This document shows positions 6,844-11,508 of a stretch of 11,508 nucleotides of DNA, one piece after another (the first letter of the stretch is position 1; each line of letters starts with the position of its first letter). The stretch is taken from NCBI GenBank assembly GCA_900553305.1, contig USDI01000058.1:1-11508 (forward strand), read 5' to 3'. This DNA comes from an uncultured Lachnospiraceae bacterium. GTDB lineage: Bacteria > Bacillota > Clostridia > Lachnospirales > Lachnospiraceae. The translations under genes and the position numbers were made by a program. The notes under the pieces were generated by a model, which did no database searches, was not told where the DNA came from, and saw only the letters and a program-made list of their open reading frames with translations.

Positions 6844-7588
6844 TATTCTGACGGTCAGGGACGTGAATGTGTCCTACAAAAATCAGAAAAAGAATATATT
6901 CAGTAAAACGACGTACCGGCATGTCCTTAAGGATGTTTCCTTTGAGATGAAGGAAGGTGAAATCTTAGGACTGGTTGGAGAGAGCGGCTGTGGAAAGTCA
7001 ACGCTTGCCAAGGCGATCCTGGGGCTCATTCCGTACACCGGAGAAATCGTCCATGCATCGAAATTCCCTCAGATGGTTTTTCAGGATCCTTACGGATCGT
7101 TAAATCCGTCTAAGACGATTGGCTGGATTATGGAAGAGCCTTTGCGCCTGCGTGGACCGCAGGGAGGCGAACTCTTAAAGCCGGAAGAACGTAAGGAACG
7201 GGTAATTGCCATGCTGCGCCGGGTAGGCCTTGATGAAAAGCTGATCGACCGTTATCCGAATCAATTGTCCGGTGGACAACGGCAGAGAATCTGTATCGGA
7301 ACAGCTCTGATGCAGGAACCGAAGCTCCTGATTGCGGATGAACCGGTATCGGCCCTTGATGTAACCATTCAGGCCCAGGTTCTGGAACTTCTGAAACAGT
7401 TGAAAGAAGAGATGGGTTTATCCATTTTGTTTATTTCCCATGATCTCCGGGTCGTTTATCAGATGTGTAATCATGTGATGATTATGCAGAAGGGACAGTT
7501 CGTGGAAATGGGAACGCCCGATGAAATTTATTTTGCACCGAAGGATCCGTATACGAAGAAATTACTTGAATCCGCCGGAATTGAATAG
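6833..7588 (+). CDS. ABC transporter ATP-binding protein, DppF/NikE type
   Basis: Product of 251 residues from ATG 6833; AGGTGG (6821-6826) lies six bases upstream, inside the end of the previous ATPase gene. An upstream TTG (6806) in frame has no ribosome site. Motifs are Walker A GESGCGKST (49-57), Q-loop FQDPYGSLNP (83-92), signature LSGGQRQR (145-152), Walker B LLIADE (165-170) and H-loop His203. It should form the ATPase heterodimer with its neighbour. The eleven-base overlap suggests coupled translation and equal amounts. Like its partner it is short for the peptide family. No strong terminator follows within the 188-base gap, so some read-through into the next gene is possible. Confidence 0.93.
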   Translation: MENNILTVRDVNVSYKNQKKNIFSKTTYRHVLKDVSFEMKEGEILGLVGESGCGKSTLAKAILGLIPYTGEIVHASKFPQMVFQDPYGSLNPSKTIGWIMEEPLRLRGPQGGELLKPEERKERVIAMLRRVGLDEKLIDRYPNQLSGGQRQRICIGTALMQEPKLLIADEPVSALDVTIQAQVLELLKQLKEEMGLSILFISHDLRVVYQMCNHVMIMQKGQFVEMGTPDEIYFAPKDPYTKKLLESAGIE

Positions 7589-7711
7589 AGGGTGTTCACC
7601 AGGGTTCATGAAAATTTTAAACTCTCCCTTGTGGTTTTGCATAAAATGTCCGATATAATACTTGAACTTAAGTAAATGCGAATTTTTGTCTCCCATATTT
7701 AAGTGGAATTG

Positions 7712-7740
7712 TTGCAAAACAGAGGTTATCGTAGTAAAAT
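7712..7740 (+). promoter_or_regulatory. Promoter of the 134-residue unknown gene
   Basis: TTGCAA (7712-7717) and TAAAAT (7735-7740) are 17 bases apart, and transcription would start near 7747, 30 bases before the start codon. A second -10-like TATAAT (7654-7659) lies further up but lacks a convincing -35. Confidence 0.5.
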
Positions 7741-7776
7741 ATTAAGATAACAGTGTTTCGGAAGGTGGTGAGAGTA

Positions 7777-8181
7777 ATGGGCATACAGATCTATCAGGGA
7801 ATGGGAAGTCTTTCAACTTATTCGAATTATCAAAGACCGGAGATTAAGCAGGTCAGCGAAGAGGAAGTAAGACGCCAGGATCAGGAACAGCAGCAGGCAG
7901 CCCTGCAGCAGAGTACCCCGGATTATTCCCGTATGGCAGACTTCGCAACGCAGGATCGCAGAGCGAAAGCAGCCGATCTTGAGAACATTTCTCTTACTTT
8001 TAATAAAACAGACAGCTTCGACTATCTGGGAAGCGAAAGTGGACTGGAGAATCTCGATGTTATGAAAGCTGTCTCCGATATGCGTAAAGATGAAGTGTTA
8101 CAGGAATACCAGTATTTTGTCGGAAGCTCACAGAATTTTGCATTCCAGTCAGAAGATGGTGTTGTGATTCCCAAGTTTTAA
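7777..8181 (+). CDS. Conserved-looking protein of unknown function (134 aa)
   Basis: I do not recognise a named domain. The start at ATG 7777 is chosen over the in-frame GTG 7753 because GGAAGGTGGTGAG lies just before 7777. The product begins MGIQIYQGMGSLSTYSNYQRP, has a charged, glutamine-rich middle (about residues 28-45, probably coiled or disordered), and a C-terminal half with ENISLTFNKTDSFDYLGS and an acidic, likely helical run NLDVMKAVSDMRKDEVLQEY (92-111), ending in FVGSSQNFAF. No signal peptide, membrane helix, cysteine or metal motif is visible, so it is probably cytosolic. It has its own promoter and a strong terminator. From memory, similar short proteins occur in Lachnospiraceae, but I cannot attach a function. 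Confidence 0.8.
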   Translation: MGIQIYQGMGSLSTYSNYQRPEIKQVSEEEVRRQDQEQQQAALQQSTPDYSRMADFATQDRRAKAADLENISLTFNKTDSFDYLGSESGLENLDVMKAVSDMRKDEVLQEYQYFVGSSQNFAFQSEDGVVIPKF

Positions 8182-8216
8182 GGGAAGGAAGCACTTTTGA
8201 ATCCGTAAAGAATCAT

Positions 8217-8247
8217 ACCCCTTGCTCTATGTAAGGGGTGTTTTTTT
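8217..8247 (+). terminator. Intrinsic terminator after the 134-residue gene
   Basis: ACCCCTT (8217-8223) pairs with AAGGGGT (8233-8239) around a nine-base loop, followed by G and seven T (8241-8247). It lies 36 bases after the stop codon and ends this transcript before the repeat element. Confidence 0.88.
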
Positions 8248-8390
8248 GAGTAGAGCACTTAGCGAATGCAAGTTGAAAGACGCAGCATGAGGTTAGTGCG
8301 AACCATACCTGTGCACTTAATGAGAGCAAGCGAAAGCGCAGGTCGAATTTAGTGCAGCAGGTAGAGTAGAGATACTTAGCGAATGCAAGT
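8248..8390 (+). repeat. Intergenic repeat element with direct-repeat ends and inner hairpins
   Basis: GAGTAGAG (8248-8255) followed by CACTTAGCGAATGCAAGT (8256-8273) recurs as GAGTAGAG (8364-8371) plus ATACTTAGCGAATGCAAGT (8372-8390); seventeen bases, ACTTAGCGAATGCAAGT, are identical. Between the copies there are inverted segments: TTAGTGC (8293-8299) can pair with GCACTTAA (8313-8320) with one bulge, and GCACTTAG (8255-8262) with TTTAGTGC (8348-8355), imperfectly. A small GCGAAAGC stem lies near 8330. There is no open reading frame. It could be a short dispersed repeat of the genome, a MITE-like relic, or a structured RNA. Only this one locus is visible. Confidence 0.55.
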
Positions 8391-8405
8391 CAAGGGAGAA
8401 ATCAC

Positions 8406-8948
8406 ATGCTTCAATGTTTTTATCCGGATAAATACATCGTATCCACTTACCAGATCAATTTTGACCGGCTTTATGAGCAGGGCTACCGCGGAATTATCTT
8501 TGACATTGATAATACGCTGGTGGAGCATGGCGCTCCTGCGGATGAGAGAAGCATCGCACTTTTCCAGCATCTGAAGGAGCTTGGGTTCCACATCATGCTG
8601 CTTTCGAATAACAAGGAGCCGCGGGTGAAGATGTTTAACGATGCGGTTAAGGTGCAATACCTGTTTAAGGCAGGAAAACCCGGGAAGGCCGGATATGAGC
8701 AGGCCATGCAGAAGATGGGATGCGATGCGGGGAATACGCTGTTTGTCGGCGATCAGTTGTTTACGGATGTCTGGGGAGCCAGACGGTGCGGAATTTATTC
8801 GATTCTGGTACAGCCGATTGCGAAGCATGAAGAGATTCAGATTGTATTAAAGCGATATCTGGAAAAGATTGTACTTGCTTCCTATAAGAGAACCTGCAGG
8901 AAGCAGGGGAGAACCTTTTTATATAAGGAGGACAAGGATGCAGATTGA
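8406..8948 (+). CDS. yqeG: YqeG family HAD-IIIA type phosphatase
   Basis: Product of 180 residues, the usual size of the family. HAD motif I is FDIDNTLV (32-39) with Asp33 and Asp35, motif II is LLSNN (65-69), a lysine of motif III lies in KAGKPGK (88-94), and motif IV is GDQLFTDVWG (115-124). Members are phosphohydrolases; the physiological substrate is not firmly known to me. AGGGAG (8393-8398) is seven bases before the ATG and directly behind the second repeat copy. The gene heads the aro operon and overlaps aroE by eleven bases. In Bacillus subtilis yqeG also lies near the shikimate dehydrogenase gene, which supports the call. The lysine-rich tail (KRTCRKQGRTFLYKEDKDAD) is variable in the family. 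Confidence 0.9.
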   Translation: MLQCFYPDKYIVSTYQINFDRLYEQGYRGIIFDIDNTLVEHGAPADERSIALFQHLKELGFHIMLLSNNKEPRVKMFNDAVKVQYLFKAGKPGKAGYEQAMQKMGCDAGNTLFVGDQLFTDVWGARRCGIYSILVQPIAKHEEIQIVLKRYLEKIVLASYKRTCRKQGRTFLYKEDKDAD

Positions 8949-9810
8949 TGGACATACGAAGCTGTGCGGACTCATTGGAAATCCGGTCGCACATACGTTA
9001 TCACCGCTGATTCACAATACCCTTGCAGAACTGACCGGGATTTCACTGGTCTATGGTTCGTTTCTGGTGGATCAGGGGAAGCTTTCTGAGGCGGTGCCGG
9101 GGGCTTTTGCCTTACATATTCACGGAATGAATGTAACCGTTCCTTATAAGAGTGATGTGATACCGCTTCTTTCAGAAATTGACGAACTGGCAGAGAAAAT
9201 TGGTGCAGTGAATACGCTGGTGCGCACGGAGGATGGATTTAAGGGCTATAATACGGACATGCCGGGGTTATACCGTGCAATGTGCAGTGACGGCATGGAG
9301 ATTGCCAATCGTGAGGTTCTGATTTTAGGGGCCGGAGGTGCGGCACGTGCAGTTGCCTTTTTATGTGCTTCGAAAGGCGCTTCGCATGTGTATCTGTTAA
9401 ACCGCACGGTTTCCAAGGCACAGGCGATTGTACAGGAGATTGCTGACAAGACTGGATACACGCAGATGACGGCGATGGAGCTTTCGGGCTATCAGACGCT
9501 GCCGGGGAAGGATTATCTGGTGATCCAGTCCACAAGCGTAGGCCTGGCACCTCACGATCATGAGGCAGTTATCGAAGATCCTGCCTTTTATGAAAAAATT
9601 TTGAAGGGTTACGATCTCGTATACCGACCGGCCGATACCCGTTTCATGCAGCTTGTGAGGGAGCATGGCGGAGAGGCTTATAACGGACTTAAAATGCTTC
9701 TTTATCAGGGCATTATTGCGTTTGAATTATGGAATCAGGTGGAGATTACAGAGGACCAGGCTGCCATTGTCTATGAGAAGCTTAAGGAGGCATGCTATGG
9801 CGAAGAATAA
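8938..9810 (+). CDS. aroE: Shikimate dehydrogenase (NADP+)
   Basis: Product of 290 residues from ATG 8938, with AAGGAGG (8925-8931) six bases upstream inside yqeG; an upstream ATG at 8869 lacks such a site. The enzyme reduces 3-dehydroshikimate to shikimate. Substrate-binding and catalytic landmarks are GNPVAHTLSPLIHN (14-27), MNVTVPYK (64-71) with catalytic Lys71, VNTLV (91-95), and GYNTD (103-107) with catalytic Asp107. The nucleotide site is GAGGAARAV (131-139) followed by NRT (155-157), which fits NADP. The gene overlaps yqeG by 11 bases and aroK by 14, so the whole set is probably translated in a coupled way. A quinate/shikimate variant is possible, but neighbours aroK and aroQ argue for biosynthesis. 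Confidence 0.95.
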   Translation: MQIDGHTKLCGLIGNPVAHTLSPLIHNTLAELTGISLVYGSFLVDQGKLSEAVPGAFALHIHGMNVTVPYKSDVIPLLSEIDELAEKIGAVNTLVRTEDGFKGYNTDMPGLYRAMCSDGMEIANREVLILGAGGAARAVAFLCASKGASHVYLLNRTVSKAQAIVQEIADKTGYTQMTAMELSGYQTLPGKDYLVIQSTSVGLAPHDHEAVIEDPAFYEKILKGYDLVYRPADTRFMQLVREHGGEAYNGLKMLLYQGIIAFELWNQVEITEDQAAIVYEKLKEACYGEE

Positions 9811-10414
9811 AGTGATTCTCACCGGATTTATGGGATGCGGAAAGAGCACCATCGGAAGAATCCTGGCAGAAAAGCGTGGACAGGAGCTTCTGGATACCGA
9901 CCATTATATCGAACAGAAGCAGGGCAGGAGCATATCCGATATTTTTGCCACACAGGGCGAAGAGGCGTTCCGGGATATGGAAACGGAAGCCTTACGTGAA
10001 CTGATTCAGAATCAGGAGTCCATGGTCATTGCACTGGGAGGAGGACTTCCGATCGGAGGAAATCTTTATGGAGAGGAACCGGTGCGGCAGCGTGCTCTTC
10101 TTCGGGGCGAACGGAACCGGGAGCTGTTAGCGGAATTAGGATATGTGTTTTATCTGAAAATTACGCCAGGGGAGGTTTACCGGCGGTTAAAAGGGGATAC
10201 GACAAGACCGCTTTTGCAGACGGAGGATCCTTATGCAAGGATCACAGAGCTTCTGCAGCAGCGTGATGCATGGTATGAAAAATGCGCGGATGAGATCATC
10301 ACCGTCGAGGGTAAGAATAAATGGCTCATTGCGGATGAAATTATCCGTAAGATGGCGCAGATACAGGATGGACAGGAGGAAGAAAATGAAAATTTTAGTG
10401 ATCAACGGACCTAA
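9797..10414 (+). CDS. aroK: Shikimate kinase with an extra internal segment
   Basis: Product of 205 residues from ATG 9797 with AAGGAGG (9784-9790) six bases upstream. It phosphorylates shikimate with ATP. Walker A is GFMGCGKST (10-18), LLDTDHYIE (31-39) carries the shikimate and Mg-binding aspartates, FRDMETE (58-64) holds Arg59, ALGGG is at 79-83, TRPLL (136-140) is the lid arginine region, and RDAWYEKCAD (156-165) is the C-terminal family motif. Normal members have about 160-175 residues. The surplus lies mainly in a charged segment after GGG (about 87-107) and in a 20-residue tail. The tail exists partly because the gene overlaps aroQ by 29 bases. All catalytic parts seem intact. Confidence 0.93.
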   Translation: MAKNKVILTGFMGCGKSTIGRILAEKRGQELLDTDHYIEQKQGRSISDIFATQGEEAFRDMETEALRELIQNQESMVIALGGGLPIGGNLYGEEPVRQRALLRGERNRELLAELGYVFYLKITPGEVYRRLKGDTTRPLLQTEDPYARITELLQQRDAWYEKCADEIITVEGKNKWLIADEIIRKMAQIQDGQEEENENFSDQRT

Positions 10415-10826
10415 CTTAAATTTCCTTGGAATCCGGGAAAAAGGAGTTTACGGAACGCAGAATTATGACGATCTTTTGCAGATGATTTCCGATAAAGCGA
10501 AAGAGCTTGATGTTACGGCTGAGGTATTCCAGAGCAACCATGAGGGAGCAATCATTGACCGGATCCAGGATGCTTACTTTGACGGGACAGAGGGCATTGT
10601 GATCAATCCGGGCGCGTTTACCCATTACAGCTATGCAATCCGGGATGCACTTGCCAGTGTTACCATGCCGAAGATCGAGATCCACATTTCGGATATTACA
10701 CAGCGCGAGGAATTTCGCAAAATTTCCGTAACAGCGCCGGTCTGCAATGAGCAGATTTACGGACACGGGCTTGCAGGATATCTCGAAGCAATGGAAAAAG
10801 TTGCGAATCTGATAAGAAAGGGTTGA
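10386..10826 (+). CDS. aroQ: 3-dehydroquinate dehydratase, type II
   Basis: Product of 146 residues, the standard length for type II enzymes, starting at ATG 10386 with AGGAGGA (10374-10380) five bases upstream. It removes water from 3-dehydroquinate to give 3-dehydroshikimate, the step before AroE. Landmarks are INGPNLNFLGIRE (6-18) with Arg17, Tyr22 of the flexible lid, FQSNHEGAIIDRI (48-60), INPGAFTHYS (73-82) with Asn74, and EIHISDITQREEFR (98-111) with catalytic His100. The gene closes the operon. AroE, AroK and AroQ cover three of the seven common steps; the other steps must be encoded elsewhere. Confidence 0.96.
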   Translation: MKILVINGPNLNFLGIREKGVYGTQNYDDLLQMISDKAKELDVTAEVFQSNHEGAIIDRIQDAYFDGTEGIVINPGAFTHYSYAIRDALASVTMPKIEIHISDITQREEFRKISVTAPVCNEQIYGHGLAGYLEAMEKVANLIRKG

Positions 10827-10851
10827 AAAATCTTCTTTTTTATATTAAACT
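10823..10851 (+). promoter_or_regulatory. Promoter of efp
   Basis: TTGAAA (10823-10828), overlapping the aroQ stop codon, and TAAACT (10846-10851) are 17 bases apart in an AT-rich stretch. Transcription would start near 10858, about 36 bases before the efp start. No terminator separates aroQ and efp, so efp may also be read from the aro operon. Confidence 0.5.
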
Positions 10852-10893
10852 GTAAAAGAATTATAACGTGAATTTATTAGGAGGAATATTTTT

Positions 10894-11451
10894 ATGATTT
10901 CTGCAGGTGATTTCAGAAATGGTATTACGATTGAGCTGGATAATAACGTTTACCAGATTATCGAGTTTCAGCATGTTAAACCTGGTAAAGGAGCAGCTTT
11001 TGTCAGAACCAAGCTGAAAAACATCAAGAGTGGCGGCGTAGTGGAGAAGACTTTCAGACCTACTGAAAAGTGTCCGCAGGCACGTATTGATAGAAAAGAT
11101 ATGCAGTATTTATACTCCGATGGAGATCTGTATAACTTTATGGATGTTGAAACATATGATCAGATTGCATTAAATGCTGAGACCGTAGGTGATGCATTAA
11201 AGTTCGTGAAAGAGAACGAAATGGTTAAGGTTTGTTCCCATAACGGCAGCGTATTTGCAATTGAGCCCCCTCTGTTTGTAGAACTTCAGATTACAGATAC
11301 AGAGCCCGGATTCAAGGGCGATACCGCTACAGGTGCAACCAAGCCCGCTACTGTTGAAACAGGAGCAGTTGTTAACGTACCTCTCTTTGTTGATATGAAC
11401 GATGTAATTAAGATTGATACCAGAACCGGAGAATATCTTTCCAGAGTATAA
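10894..11451 (+). CDS. efp: Translation elongation factor P
   Basis: Product of 185 residues, the normal length for EF-P. It binds stalled ribosomes between the P and E sites and helps peptide bond formation at proline runs. The N-terminal KOW-like domain carries the loop HVKPGKGAAF with Lys32 at the tip, the residue that is modified in many bacteria. The middle OB domain includes FRPTEKCPQARIDRK, and the C-terminal OB domain ends with NVPLFVDMNDVIKIDTRTG, close to the EF-P family signature. TAGGAGGAAT (10878-10887) stands before the ATG. No gene for a Lys32-modifying enzyme lies in the window, so the modification state is unknown. Confidence 0.98.
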   Translation: MISAGDFRNGITIELDNNVYQIIEFQHVKPGKGAAFVRTKLKNIKSGGVVEKTFRPTEKCPQARIDRKDMQYLYSDGDLYNFMDVETYDQIALNAETVGDALKFVKENEMVKVCSHNGSVFAIEPPLFVELQITDTEPGFKGDTATGATKPATVETGAVVNVPLFVDMNDVIKIDTRTGEYLSRV

Positions 11452-11488
11452 TCGTGTGTTTTTATATTTATCAAAGGACAAGCCAGAG

Positions 11489-11508
11489 ACAATGATGAAC
11501 TTCATTGT
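11489..11508 (+). terminator. Hairpin at the window edge, probable efp terminator (cut)
   Basis: ACAATGA (11489-11495) pairs perfectly with TCATTGT (11502-11508) around a six-base loop, and the window ends at the last paired base. A T run beyond the edge cannot be seen. It lies 37 bases after the efp stop. Confidence 0.5.

Noticed and set aside
7600..7634. Possible terminator behind the last ABC ATPase gene (CCAGGG with CCCTTGTGG)
   Set aside because: Pairing needs a three-base bulge, the loop is long and no T run follows closely.
7649..7659. TCCGATATAAT as a sigma-D (flagellar) or sigma-A -10 element
   Set aside because: TCCGATAT matches the sigma-D -10 in seven of eight bases, but no TAAA lies 15 bases upstream. 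No good sigma-A -35 lies 16-18 bases upstream either. The promoter at 7712-7740 is better.

Overview
The window looks like a chromosomal segment of a spore-forming Clostridia, most likely Lachnospiraceae. The reasons are a forespore sigma factor gene (sigG), strong AGGAGG-type ribosome binding sites, moderate G+C, short intergenic gaps and all genes on one strand. This placement is inferred from protein character and gene order; no search was run. No phage, transposase or CRISPR is visible.

Layout. (1) Positions 1-350 hold the 3' end of sigG. (2) Positions 422-1984 are a compact unit: an extended -10 promoter, a structured leader that looks like a transcription-attenuating ON riboswitch (466-616), an oadB-type sodium-pump beta subunit, and a 37-residue OadG-like membrane peptide. 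No decarboxylase alpha subunit or biotin carrier lies beside them. (3) nrdR (2065-2514) has its own sigma-A promoter and a strong terminator. (4) A five-gene ABC importer of the peptide/nickel class spans 2650-7588: lipoprotein, two permeases, two ATPases. (5) A 134-residue conserved-looking protein of unknown function (7777-8181) has its own promoter and terminator. (6) A repeat-rich, hairpin-rich intergenic element (8248-8390) follows. (7) A translationally coupled operon, yqeG-aroE-aroK-aroQ (8406-10826), supplies three shikimate-pathway enzymes. (8) efp (10894-11451) follows a promoter that overlaps the end of aroQ, and a hairpin sits at the window edge.

The most notable item is the oadB leader. 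Its closing stem P1 (466-474 with 577-585) shares the whole 3' strand with the 5' arm of a 13-bp intrinsic terminator (577-605). The 5' P1 strand and the 3' terminator arm are the same 9-mer, GGATATAGG. This is a classic strand-exchange arrangement in which the folded aptamer prevents termination. The junction strands GGGGAGTAG and CGAGAC resemble the Mn2+-sensing yybP-ykoY aptamer. However, the second conserved loop of that family is not clear, and the controlled gene is a Na+ pump subunit, so the ligand is open.

The rest is mostly household metabolism: deoxyribonucleotide control (NrdR), nutrient or metal import, chorismate synthesis, and translation rescue at proline stretches (EF-P).
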